In this document: in pieces, positions 24,904-35,990 of the stretch
How positions within the stretch are numbered: position 1 is the stretch's first letter
How the letters are laid out: each line of letters starts with the position of its first letter
Assembly (NCBI GenBank): GCA_023525715.1
Contig: CM042012.1
Location: 113,731,798 to 113,795,797, forward strand
Reading direction: 5' to 3'
Length of the DNA: 64,000 nucleotides
DNA from: Cichorium intybus
Taxonomy: Eukaryota; Streptophyta; Magnoliopsida; Asterales; Asteraceae
Translations under genes and position numbers: made by a program
Notes under the pieces: model-generated
What the model was told of the DNA's origin: nothing
Databases searched by the model: none
The model's input: only the letters and a program-made list of their open reading frames with translations

Positions 24904-25996
24904 GTGTGTCTCTATAAACCAGTATTGGTCACATTAAATATATTGAATGTATGACTAGATGCTACCAAATTATCATTTTTGAAATTACATACATGTCACC
25001 ATTTAGTAAACATGGTCATATTCATCGTACTTAATTGTTTGCAAACATACCAAATAGTCTTAGCAATCTTCTAATTGTGTGACAAATTACTAGTATAACG
25101 CTTCAATGAATGTACATGTATGTCACCATTTATTATATACAGTCACTACAATATTGGAATAGTGTGTCTCTATAAACTAGTATTGGTCACATTAAATATA
25201 TTGTCTGTATGACTAGATGCTACCAAATTGTCACTTTTGAAATTACATACATGTCACCATTTAGTAAACATGGTCATGTTCATCGTACTTAATTGTTTAC
25301 AAACATACATGTCACCATTTAGTAAACATGGTCATGTTCATCGTAGTTAATTGTTTACAAACATACCCAATAGTCTTAACAATATTCTAATTGTGTGACA
25401 AATTAGTAGTATAACGCTTCATTGAATGTACATGTATGTCACCATTCAGTATATACAGTCACTACAATATTGAAATAGTGTGTCTCTATAAACTATTATT
25501 GGTCACATTAGATATATTGTCTGTATGACTATATGCTACCAAATTGTCACTTTTGAAATTACATACATGTCACCATTTAGTAAACATGGTCATGTTCATG
25601 CTAAATAGTTGTCTACAAACATACACAATAGTATTAACAATCTTCTAATTGTGTGACAAATTACTAGTATAATGCTTCATTGAATTTACTTGTATGTCAC
25701 CATTAATTATATACAGTCACTACAATATTAACATTGTGTGTCTCTATAAACTAGTATTGGTCACATTAGATATATTGTCTGTATGACTAGATGCTACCAA
25801 ATTGTCACTTTTGAAATTACATACATGTCACCATTTATTAAACATGGTCATGTTCATGGTAAATAATTGTCACCAAACATAACCCAATAGCCTTAACAAT
25901 ATTCTAATTGTGTGACAAATTACTAGTATAACGCTTCATTGAATGTACTTGTATTTCACCATTCATTATATACAGTCACTACAATATTGAAATTGT
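24904..25996. repeat. Tandem array of four ~258-bp units in the CACTA element
   Basis: Units starting with GTGTGTCTCTATAAAC lie at about 24904, 25162, 25479 and 25738. Each contains TATTGGTCACATTA, TACATGTCACCATTTAGT, AACATGGTCAT and CACTACAATATTG in that order. Unit 2 is longer (about 317 bp) because a ~59-bp block from TACATGTCACCATTT is duplicated at about 25246 and 25305. The GGTCAC/GTCACC words match those near the element ends. Confidence 0.85.
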
Positions 25997-26651
25997 GTGT
26001 CTACTTACGCTTTAACGCCACAATCTTGGAAAAAGTGAGTGATTTTGGAAAAAATTTCTCGACTCAATGACCACACTTTTATGATACCGCCATATTTTTT
26101 CATGGCATACGGACACAATATTATAAAGTGACCATATGACACCTAATATCGCAATGTAACGTCAGCAAATTGTGGTTAAATGTCTTGATATTGAAGTAAT
26201 AAATATTTGTGTTAATCAATATAATGTAAGAAAAAAAAATGGGCTATTATGTTAAAATAGTAAGCATGAAGCTCTAGTTGGAGCATTAATAAAAGTCAGA
26301 GGGATTAGGACGTTATTCTCACAAGCTATATAAATATAATTAAGTCAAGGTCTAAAATGATTGAAATTAGAGTGGAGGATAGATTGTGAACAATAAACAA
26401 AGATCGAGGGGCATAAGTGCAACTTGAAGATTAAATCTAGCTACAAACAACGTACATGCGACTCTTTTGTTTTCCACGTGTAGGTTACAGATTTCAAATG
26501 TATATACAGGGGATACGAACGAGACGTGGGATAAGACTATTACAATGCCTAACGGATGTAGCACTTCCTTTTTCTCAGTTCTTTAGTTCCACAAAGAGAG
26601 ATACGTAGAGAACGGGAACGATATATAGGAGGCGAACGAGAGTTCCTTGAG
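25997..26651. other. CACTA interior between the array and the Copia insertion
   Basis: 26030-26130 repeats end-like motifs (GACCACACTT, GTGACCATATGAC). 26240-26650 is less AT-rich and could be a promoter or leader region. A G-box-like CCACGTGT is at about 26473. No coding sequence is recognised. Confidence 0.4.
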
Positions 26652-26656
26652 ACCGT

Positions 26657-27015
26657 TGTTAGGTGAATGTGAATATTTTGAATATTTATTCAAAGGTTGG
26701 TGAATGGTTGGTAGCCTAATAAGTTTGGTAGCCTCATTCAATGTTCTTCATTTCACATTAACTTCTTTCATGTATAAATAGATCATTAGTTGAAGAACAA
26801 CATGCACCACAACACACAAAACATACAAAGATTGAGTGTGTATCTCTTGTAATCTCCTCAGTCAAATAAAATCTAGTTGTAGCCCGTGGATGTAGGATTG
26901 ACACCGAATCCGAACCACGTAAAAATCCTTGTGTTATCTTCTTGCTTTATTTTCGTGAGTTTGTGTGTGTGTGATAGTGTGTTTCCGCTGCGTGTACCCG
27001 GTCCGATTCCTAACA
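26657..27015 (+). repeat. 5' LTR of the deleted Copia element
   Basis: 359 bp. A TATAAATAG box lies at about 26775, and the U5 end has the TG-rich phrase GTTTGTGTGTGTG. It ends CA immediately before the primer site. Confidence 0.95.
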
Positions 27016-27211
27016 ACTGGTATCAGAGCTTTGGGTTTCGGAGGAGGTCTCGGTTTTAGAAATTAGAGTATGCTCTGTGGTTGCAGTTTTGTCTGATCTT
27101 CCACATCAGAAACTAATTTCTATTAATCGTATTAAAGGTATCTCGGTACTTTGAAGGGTACTGTTCTGTCACACAAAAATACTATAAAATATTTGTCTCT
27201 TGTTTGTCGTA

Positions 27212-28447
27212 ATGGCTGAAGACAAGGTTGTAATCGAGAAGTTCAACGGTTCTGACTTTAGCTGGTGGAAAATGCAAATAGAAGCATTGTTATGTCAGAA
27301 ATATTTGGACGTGGTACTTGGAGACAAACCGGAGAAAATGGAAAAAGCTGCTGAAGATGCATGGAACTCAAAGGACAAGAAAGCTAAGGCGGTTATTATA
27401 TTGACGTTGGAAAGGAGCGTCTCTTTCAACATCATGAAGGAAACCACGGCGCGTGGTATGATAGATGCTCTGACGAACATGTATGAGAAACCGTCGGCGG
27501 CTAACAAGGTGTTCTTGATGAGGGAGATGTTCACTACAAGGATGAACGAGGAAGGCTCAGTTACGGTTCACATTAACAATCTAAATTCAATTCTGTCCAG
27601 ATTATCATCTGTGGGAATTAAATTTGATAACGAGACTCAAGCTTCACTGCTACTAGCTTCACTACCTGATAGCTGGTCTGGAACAGTAACCGCTGTTACA
27701 AGTTCAGTGGGGACCAATGGTATGACTTTTGAAGGGGTTAGAGATTTGGTTCTTGGCGAGGATGTCAGACGCAAGAATCAAGGTGGATCTTCTTCTTCTG
27801 AGTTATTAAACATCGGAAGAGGTAGAGGGAATAGCAGGAACAGTGGGAGCCGAGGAAGAAGTTCTTCTAGAATTAGGAAGAATGTGAAGTGCTGGAACTG
27901 CCAAGAGGTGGGACATGTTAAGAGTCAATGTCCAAAGAAAGAATTAAACATTGCTGGTGCTGAGGGTGTGTCTGAGGATGATGCACTGATACTAAGTATG
28001 GAAAGTTCTGTAGACTCTTGGGTCATGGATTCAGGGGCTTCGTTTCACACCATGGACAACGGAGAAACGATGGTGAATCTAAAAGAAGGAGATTTTGGGA
28101 AGGTACGGTTAGCAAATGACGAGATGCTTCAAGTAACGGGCATGAGAGATATTGATCTGGTTACTTCATTGGGAACTACATGGAACCTGAAGAATGTCCG
28201 GGTGATTCCGGAGCTGAAGAATAAATTGATTTCTGTTGGTCAGCTGGATAAACAAGGACCGGAAGTAAGGTTTGGTGGTGGTAAATGGAGGGTGGTCAAT
28301 GGTAATTCGGTGATTGCTCAAGGTATGATGCGTGGGTCATTGTATATGGTTGAGGTACCTGCTGAGGGAAGTATGACCGTCCCCGTTAAGCATGACAAAA
28401 TCTGGTTCGCTAAATCTAGTGTAAGAGAGTTCATTTTGCAAACATGA
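27212..28447 (+). CDS. Copia gag-protease (integrase and RT deleted)
   Basis: The frame starts at ATG 27212 (MAEDKVVIEKFNGSDFSWWK) and runs 411 codons. Residues 1-185 are the gag capsid-like region, homologous to the start of the large Copia polyprotein at 54112. An Arg/Ser/Gly-rich stretch follows, then the zinc knuckle CWNCQEVGHVKSQC (about residues 228-241). Next is the start of the aspartic protease with its catalytic motif in SWVMDSGASFHTM (about 270), and downstream KLISVGQL and a FGGGKWRVV phrase. The normal continuation into integrase is missing; after MVEVPAEG there are about 28 unrelated residues and a TGA overlapping the next ATG (ATGA). It could supply gag in trans or be packaged by a relative. 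No frameshift is seen. Confidence 0.85.
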   Translation: MAEDKVVIEKFNGSDFSWWKMQIEALLCQKYLDVVLGDKPEKMEKAAEDAWNSKDKKAKAVIILTLERSVSFNIMKETTARGMIDALTNMYEKPSAANKVFLMREMFTTRMNEEGSVTVHINNLNSILSRLSSVGIKFDNETQASLLLASLPDSWSGTVTAVTSSVGTNGMTFEGVRDLVLGEDVRRKNQGGSSSSELLNIGRGRGNSRNSGSRGRSSSRIRKNVKCWNCQEVGHVKSQCPKKELNIAGAEGVSEDDALILSMESSVDSWVMDSGASFHTMDNGETMVNLKEGDFGKVRLANDEMLQVTGMRDIDLVTSLGTTWNLKNVRVIPELKNKLISVGQLDKQGPEVRFGGGKWRVVNGNSVIAQGMMRGSLYMVEVPAEGSMTVPVKHDKIWFAKSSVREFILQT

Positions 28448-28758
28448 ATTCTGGAGCCAAAGAGATGTTAGCTGAACGAGTCGGAAAGTCTAAACCATTC
28501 AGGGGATTTTGTGACAGTGGGAGCACGGGGTGTGTTCCGGGTACAGTTACAAAGAGCCGTTGGGTTTTGAAGACTAAGACTGAAAAATTCTCTCCTGTTG
28601 GAAGTTTACAAAGTTTGGAGAGTGTTAGTGGTCCTCAGTGTATCTCTGGAGCTGGTGGAGTGTCCAAACCGGTTGAGACAGAGGATGAGTCGGTGGTGGG
28701 ATTAGCCACGACTGAGTTGGAGCTAGTGGGAGCTTCAACTGGCCCTTCTAGTACTTAA
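28444..28758 (+). CDS. Small second ORF of the deleted Copia element, unknown
   Basis: A 104-codon frame begins at the ATG that overlaps the gag stop (ATGA) and ends TAA at 28756-28758, about 130 bp before the 3' LTR. It is Ser/Gly/Glu-rich (GSLQSLESVSGPQC, GAGGVSKPVETEDESVVG) with no recognised domain, zinc ligands or membrane segment. The position matches the 3' remnant left by the internal deletion, so it could be the linker or C-terminal region of a diverged polyprotein joined out of frame, or a lineage-specific gene. Coding status is uncertain. Confidence 0.4.
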   Translation: MNSGAKEMLAERVGKSKPFRGFCDSGSTGCVPGTVTKSRWVLKTKTEKFSPVGSLQSLESVSGPQCISGAGGVSKPVETEDESVVGLATTELELVGASTGPSST

Positions 28759-28885
28759 AGATGAGGGGCGACTACAACTAAGGGAATTTGACTGAGTCTT
28801 AGCTTGTTCTTGGGAACTGGAAGCTTGGAAGACTTGTTATGTTAGGAGATTAATGAGAGATGTTCAAAATCTTCAAGTGGGAGAT

Positions 28886-29244
28886 TGTTAGGTGAATGTG
28901 AATATTTTGAAGATTTATTCAAAGGTTGGTGAATGGTTGGTAGCCTAATAAGTTTGGTAGCCTCATTCAATGTTCTTCATTTCACATTAACTTCTTACAG
29001 GTATAAATAGGTCATTAGTTGAAGAACAACATGCACCACAACACACAAAACATACAAAGATTGAGTGTGTATCTCTTGTAATCTCCTCAGTCAAATAAAA
29101 TCTAGTTGTAGCCCGTGGATGTAGGATTGACACCGAATCCGAACCACGTAAAAATCCTTGTGTTATATTCTTGCTTTATTTTCGTGAGTTTGTGTGTGTG
29201 TGATAATGTGTTTCCGCTGCGTGTACCCGGTCCGATTCCTAACA
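28886..29244 (+). repeat. 3' LTR of the deleted Copia element
   Basis: 359 bp, the same length as the 5' LTR, with a few substitutions (for example GAAGATTTATTC versus GAATATTTATTC). It is preceded by a polypurine tract at 28875-28885. Confidence 0.95.
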
Positions 29245-29249
29245 ACCGT

Positions 29250-31020
29250 GAGTGTTTAATGTGATAAGGAACAATGGCGACAGAACAATTTCATGACACA
29301 CTTTTAGATCGATACTGGTGTTGGCGGGATGAAGACAAACAAATCGAGGGTAGACACACCGGTCGAAGTTCATCAAAAGCGGGAGATTGGAGGGACCCGT
29401 TTGTCATTAACGTTATGGAAAAGTAAAAGAATAAGAGCCCTGACTAAAGAAGACGAGGTTGCGATTGTGGGGTTACACAAGTCTGAGATTCATGTCTGGC
29501 AAGCGATCGGTGGTCTCCGTTGGTGAATACTGATGGAGTAAGTCGGTGTTCGATTCTGGTCAGTTCCTTGATGCGAATGGAACAACAACCACCTAATGTT
29601 TGTTCTGATTTTCTCCGACGAGTCTGCAACAAGAGTGGTGACGGCTACTGCGATGCTGCATTCCGGTGGTAGCATGGAACGGTTATGTTTCAGAGATGCT
29701 ATCGAGCTGCGGGGTCAACTTCGAGAGGAGTTGTGATCCTAATCAGAAGAATAGTGTGTGACGATCAAATAGCAAGCATGGTAGTCGGGAATGAGAAGGT
29801 GATTTAAAGGTTGTTGTGGTAGGAACTCTTGGATCGGAGGCATAGTTTTTGGGATTAGAATCATAATTCATAATGGAGCTTCTTGTAGGGATAGTGTCAT
29901 ATATCATTGACATGGCTTGCTCAGTGAAAGGTATGCTACCCTACTTTTATTTAGTCTATAATTGTTGGATGGATTATTAAACTAGTAATTGAGGTGTTAA
30001 TATTAAACTCTAAACACCACGTAAAAATCGGAAATTCAAGAATTTTGTTACTCTGTAGTTTGCATTACAGAATTTTGATAATTATACCGTACTAAAATTA
30101 ATGGCTTAGAATATATAATTGTTATCCTAATAATTGATGGATTAGGAGATCTAATTATTAAGACTTTGATTCCAATTACGTTAAACCTATTAATGATAGT
30201 TAATGACTTAATTCCATTTTCAAGCTATAAAAATACAAAATAAACATTGATTAATTAACTACCAAATCAATCAATCACGCGTTATCAAGTTTTAATTTGG
30301 ATAATAATGTCTAAACTAAATATAATTGGAAATTAAGGTCAATATATTTTCTTTTGATTCAAGAGGCTATTTGGTTATATTTTGAAGTTGTATAACCACA
30401 TATATAGTGATGGAAAAACACTTTAATCTTGTCGGTGAGTAGATAGATACCAATGTTGATCCACAACATTTTTAAAAAAAGACATATGAAGGATCATTAA
30501 TAACTAAAATTATAATATTCGAAAATACGATTAGTTATACGACGTGGGTTGATTAACCACCAATTAGAGATAATGTGTAGTGTTAGGGGTTATATCGTTG
30601 AATTCAACAAAGCGTCGAGATAGGTTTTATCTTTGGACCGAAAATTTGAATTTAATGCATGACGTGATGGAACTCTATTAGACAATGTATTTATAATTTT
30701 ATTTTTGGTCATATAGATGAATCTGGTGCACAAGGAAGATGTCTATGATCAACCCATTTCTAGAAAAGACATTTGGAAATTTAGTGTTGACTGTTCAGTC
30801 GACATCAATGTGAGTACATAGAATTTTTTAGCACACATCCCTTATAAAAATATAAGTGTTTTGTTGTATGCGCCTTATGTGTTTTATGTGACTTTATGTG
30901 ATTATACGTGTGTATTATGACTTATGTGTTCAAATGTGTTTTTTTAATGTATGATAAAAAATGTTTTATAATTATGCAAAAAGGGTAAAAGTGGGAAAAT
31001 ATGAGTGATGACTTGAGAGG
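29250..31020. other. CACTA interior right of the Copia insertion
   Basis: 29250-29930 is less AT-rich. A 51-codon frame from ATG 29273 (MATEQFHDTLLDRYWCWRDE) could be a first exon, but no family is recognised; GTATGC near 29930 could be a donor. 29940-31020 is AT-rich without features. Confidence 0.4.
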
Positions 31021-31560
31021 TCCAGACTATAAAAATTGATGAAAGACGTTAAGACAAATGATGTACTTGGACCTCCTAGGTGATCCAAACAGACTATTGG
31101 CGGACTGATACATTCATCTACCTTCACGTCTCAAAACATGGGTGACTCCCCCCATAAAGACGAAAGATGTTAAGACGTTAAGATGTTTGAGAGGTCCAAA
31201 CCACAAAGATGAAAGATGTACTTGAACCCCCTCCCCAAATGATCCAAACAGATGATTGACGGACTGATATATTCATCCCCCGTCACGTCTCCAACGATGG
31301 GTGACTCCCACCACAATGACGAAAGATGTTTATGACGTAATGACGTTAATGACGTTGGCTTTATATTCTAGACATTCTTGCCATTTTCACACAGGCTAGC
31401 TACCTGTTGTGATAGGGACAAGTTACGTCGGCGATGCCATAAGACGTGCTTGGAGCACCACGACGCAGCCTAAACTGACGATTGGCGGACTGATGTGTTC
31501 ATCCCCCGCCACGTCACCAGTCATGGGTGACTCCCCCCATGTAACCCATAATGACGTGAG
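31021..31560. repeat. Threefold imperfect repeat, 120-250 bp spacing
   Basis: Three blocks (about 31080-31155, 31240-31320, 31475-31545) share GGCGGACTGATACATTCATC-like and ATGGGTGACTCCCCCCAT phrases separated by CACGTC. 31021-31370 also repeats AAAGATGTTAAGACGTTAA words. The blocks are GC-richer than their surroundings. Function unknown. Confidence 0.7.
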
Positions 31561-32063
31561 TTCGAGAACGGACTAAGTGGACGAGAAATGGGATAATAAA
31601 GACGTATGCATTTTTAATGTGATTGGGTGTTAAGACGTTTCTACTTATTATATAATGAGTCTAAACTCAATGTATCTCACCAGACTCCCCAGTCTGACGT
31701 TTAATTTTATGTGTGTCTCAGGATAAAGAAGTAGGGCACCAGAATAAAGCTTGATGACTTGCTTGATGTTATTTCCTAGTTATACAACTATCTAGACTCG
31801 CATGATAATTGCTTTTGTTATTGGGATTATTGTAAGTGGATTTAGTTACCAGTGTTTCGAGTACGAACTTGTTACACATACGCAACTTTGTTTTTTTTAA
31901 TATATGAGATTTTCTTTTAAAAATGTTGCGTTTCCTAATGACCAAAAGAGAGGGATGTTTCACGCAAAGCCTATGGCAACACTTTCAGTGAAAAAAACAA
32001 TTGTCACCAAACGCATATGGTCACATTTTTTTGGTGTGACCAATGTGCGATTTTGTACTAGTG
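31561..32063. other. Right end region of the 16.8-kb CACTA element
   Basis: 31975-32063 carries the sub-terminal words (TTGTCACC, ATGGTCACA, GTGTGACC) and the terminal inverted repeat ending ...GTACTAGTG. The sequence before it is AT-rich. Confidence 0.7.
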
Positions 32064-32066
32064 GAA

Positions 32067-32257
32067 GTCCTTGACTGATATGTTCCGACAAGATTTTCCG
32101 GAACCACAGCTCATTGATTATCCTCCGGTTTGCAACCGAAGCATGGAATGCTTACTTCGCATCGTCTTCAACATTGCATCTGCAACCAAGGATCAATAGT
32201 TGGTCACGCAGCCATTCTTCAGCACAACAGATATCATTTCATCAGATGTTCTTTATC
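32067..32257 (+). mobile_element. Host element, segment 2 of 3
   Basis: Continuation of the sequence interrupted at 15253. It runs to the GGTTT target duplication of the next Copia insertion. No frame is recognised. Confidence 0.45.
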
Positions 32258-32262
32258 GGTTT

Positions 32263-33182
<920 letters not shown>

Positions 33183-33183
33183 G

Positions 33184-33195
33184 TGGTATCAGAGC
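33184..33195 (+). other. Primer binding site, gag-only element
   Basis: TGGTATCAGAGC is a perfect Copia initiator-Met tRNA primer site, one base after the LTR. Confidence 0.95.
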
Positions 33196-34104
33196 TATTT
33201 GGTGTGTTTTCTTGTTAAATTGTTATAACTGTATCCTGTAAATTAGGGTTTATTGTTTCTAAACCCTAATGTGGCCGTTTTGAATATTAGTGTTAGGGTT
33301 TCGAAAAACCCTGGCCCCTTCCCCTTGCTTGGCGTGAAAAAGGGAATGGTTTAGTAGGCTTTCTATTTTTGGTAACTTTAATTGTTTAAATAGATAAAAC
33401 CTTAAACCTTTATCCTAAAATTCGAAAATTAGGGGATAAGGATAGGTTTAAATTAATTTGATTATTTTGTGACACCTATCTGCAAAATTAATTAATTTAA
33501 TTAATTGTTTAATTAAAAGATAATTAATAGAATTTAATTAATTTCGATTTAAATGGTTTAAATTCCGAAAATTAATAGATTAGATCTATAAATATTTTAA
33601 GAGGTTTAAAATATCAAATTTAATTAATTTAATTAATTGGTTAATTAAAAGATAATTAAATCGGCTTTAAATGGTTTAATTTAATTTTAAATTTAATAGC
33701 TTAAATCAACAATAAATTAAAAGATAAACCAGAAACAACTTTTTAAATGTTTAAAAAATTACATCTTATATATATTATAATTAGGGAGTTATTATTATAT
33801 GTATAAGATTAAAATGGTTAGTCAAATCATTAGTAGGCCTCATTCACGAAGTTGGTCTATAAAGTGGGTATAAGGAGACTGCCTATAAAATGGCGGTCTA
33901 ATGGGTGAACACTCTCGCCCACCGCTCACCTGATCAGTGGAGGGTCGTTAGCCGAACAGTTTTGATAGGACCACCTAATAATCACTAAAAGTATAATGAT
34001 TCAAAGTACTAGAACACTTAATAAAACCCATATCTAGTTACTTTAGGAAAATGTGAATTGGTGCTAATCCATGAAATTGCACATTGCACTTTATGAAACA
34101 TTGG

Positions 34105-34210
34105 TGGAGCGTGTGTGGTTTACCGGCACGCCAATAGGGGTTCATAAAGAGTTGCAATGGGTTTCCCGGGTATTGTCATTGTTGGTGGAGCGTGTGTGGT
34201 TTACCGGCAC
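34105..34210 (+). repeat. Conserved ~25-bp motif, two of four copies
   Basis: TGGAGCGTGTGTGG followed by TTTACCGGCAC occurs at 34105-34129 and 34186-34210, each preceded by TTGG or GTTGG. Two further copies are at 37094-37118 and 38091-38115. The surrounding sequence is not repeated to the same degree, so the motif itself is conserved. Confidence 0.9.
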
Positions 34211-34546
34211 ATCAATTAGAGATGATAATTAACCTGAGAGTACCAAGCTAATTTGCATGGTTATTCACATCCAGTTTGTAATCCTCGGCATCCCAGTCAC
34301 AAACAGTGGAGCACATCCGAGATTAAACATGCCATTGAAGAGTTTAATGAATCTCAACAGAACTAGGAATTTCATAAGATGAAATTGATAAGTGTTTATC
34401 TACCTTAATGACCATTATGTTGTGATTACGGCATCCCTCTTCACACCATAATTGGGGTATTTTGGATCCTAGCCTTATTAAATAACATATTGGGTAATTA
34501 TTTAAAAGGGACAAGTTAAACTAATAAATTCTACTTTCTCTTATAG

Positions 34547-35461
34547 ATGTCAAGTGTCAATTCTCCTCCTTCACCCATTTCTGAAATCATCAGAATGCAC
34601 CTGCTAAATATGGAAAGGCTGACTGGTCTCAACTGTAAAGAATGGCTTCGCAATTGGAGACTGGCTCTCAGCATTGCTGGCAAGCTACATCTCACTGAGT
34701 ATCTGATCCCAGTTCCACAAGAACAAGTCATCATAAAAGGTTCTTATGATGAATCCAAAGAGATTCGTGACCTCATGCTATCAACCATTGACCCCGAGTT
34801 CCGCAAGGATTTTGAATCCTTGGGGCCATATGAGTTAATGCAACTGGTTGAGGAAAAGTTCCAGAAACCAGTTGAAGAGGAACGAACCAGGATCTTCAAA
34901 AGACTTGCAGAGTGCAAGCTAAAAGCAGGAAGTAGCATCAATTCGCATGTTCTTCAGATTGAAGCGTACATAGGTGAGTTGCATAAACTTGCTTATTCCA
35001 TGAGTCAGGAAGAGAGTGTTAACATTCTGCTCGCTTCGCTGACAAATGAGTACGATCTGTTCATTCAGACGTATAGAAAGGAAGACCAGAAAAAGACCCT
35101 TATGGAAATGCGTCCACTGTTGACTTTATACGAGTCACTCTTGGATAGGCATAGCTCCAATGGCTCAACTACTTCTAGATTAAGTCCAGTGAAGAGACAT
35201 AATAAGAAACGGTCAAGATCGACTGGACATGTCTCAAACTGGGAATCCGCTAATTCGGATACAGTTGCGGAAAGATTGGAAGACGCTCCAACTCTTTTGA
35301 AAGCTCAGGTATATCTAAAAACCTCAAAATTCCCGTTCCAAGATTTCTTGATACATAATGTGATAGTCACATTTTGGTTGATATGCAGGGAATCAAGAAG
35401 GCACGGGACTCTGTCGCATAGGAGCACATTTGGATTGGATCTCCAGCTCGTGCAGTTTTGA
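34547..35461 (+). CDS. Copia gag (UBN2-type) of the gag-only element
   Basis: 304 codons from ATG 34547. The N-terminal half has the gag helical core: LNCKEWLRNWRLALSIAGKL, LMQLVEEKFQKP, ECKLKAGSSINSHVLQIEAY and LLASLTNEYDLFIQTY. After residue 210 it becomes basic (KRHNKKRSRS) but has no CCHC knuckle. A plausible intron (GTATATC at 35311 to ATGCAG ending at 35387) would replace the last ~50 hydrophobic residues by the short tail GIKKARDSVA and a stop. The protein would assemble particles. Lacking the knuckle and pol, it can only act with partner proteins. It is intact, with no stop or frameshift in the gag core. Confidence 0.8.
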   Translation: MSSVNSPPSPISEIIRMHLLNMERLTGLNCKEWLRNWRLALSIAGKLHLTEYLIPVPQEQVIIKGSYDESKEIRDLMLSTIDPEFRKDFESLGPYELMQLVEEKFQKPVEEERTRIFKRLAECKLKAGSSINSHVLQIEAYIGELHKLAYSMSQEESVNILLASLTNEYDLFIQTYRKEDQKKTLMEMRPLLTLYESLLDRHSSNGSTTSRLSPVKRHNKKRSRSTGHVSNWESANSDTVAERLEDAPTLLKAQVYLKTSKFPFQDFLIHNVIVTFWLICRESRRHGTLSHRSTFGLDLQLVQF

Positions 35462-35699
35462 AGTTTAGATAGATATTAGAACATTGTTATTAGTCTTTAG
35501 ATACATTTTTTTACATTGTCTATTACATTGTTCAAGGATTTTTTATTTTTAATAAAATTGTCATATTTTCTTTTAACACCTGTTGTTTGAAATTATCCTT
35601 GAAATGTTATATGAATATGTTGAATGTATGATTAGTAATAACTTGAATGTTGATGCATCCAAAGTGTTTGGATTCAAGAATTGTGTCATTTATGATTGT

Positions 35700-35990
35700 T
35701 AATACAAATGTTATAAGAATCAATTCAACCATAGGTCCAGTTGGACAGGACCTTGGAATCATTTGACTTAGAGTCACTTGATGAATTGATTTCTTAATGT
35801 GTCAAGAAATGAATCAACCAAAGGTCCAGTTGGACAGGACTTTGGAATCATCTGACTTGGAGCCAGATGATGATTAAGTTTTTTATAAAGCACATGTGGC
35901 AAGAAATGAATCACCCAAAGATCCAGAGGATAGGATTTTGGAATCAGCTGACTTAGAGTCAACTGAAGATTGCAAGTCTTGAACAAATTC
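35700..35990. repeat. Three imperfect ~110-bp repeats
   Basis: The phrase AATCAACCAAAGGTCCAGTT, GGACAGGA, TTGGAATCA and TGACTTAGAGTC recurs at about 35718, 35812 and 35908. Length varies between copies. Non-coding on the plus strand. Confidence 0.8.

Larger units (their letters stand above)
26657..29244 (+). mobile_element. Young internally deleted Copia element (2588 bp)
   Basis: Two 359-bp LTRs (26657-27015 and 28886-29244) begin TGTTAGGTGAATG and end GATTCCTAACA. By eye they differ at about six positions. ACCGT is duplicated on both sides (26652-26656 and 29245-29249). The primer site ACTGGTATCAGAGCT follows the 5' LTR, and the polypurine tract AAGTGGGAGAT precedes the 3' LTR. Only gag-protease and a small second frame lie between; integrase, reverse transcriptase and RNase H are deleted. 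It is inserted inside the 16.8-kb CACTA element and is therefore younger than it. Confidence 0.95.

Noticed and set aside
33184..33195. Possible tRNA gene signals near TGGTATCAGAGC
   Set aside because: These are retrotransposon primer sites complementary to the initiator tRNA 3' end; no cloverleaf can be drawn.
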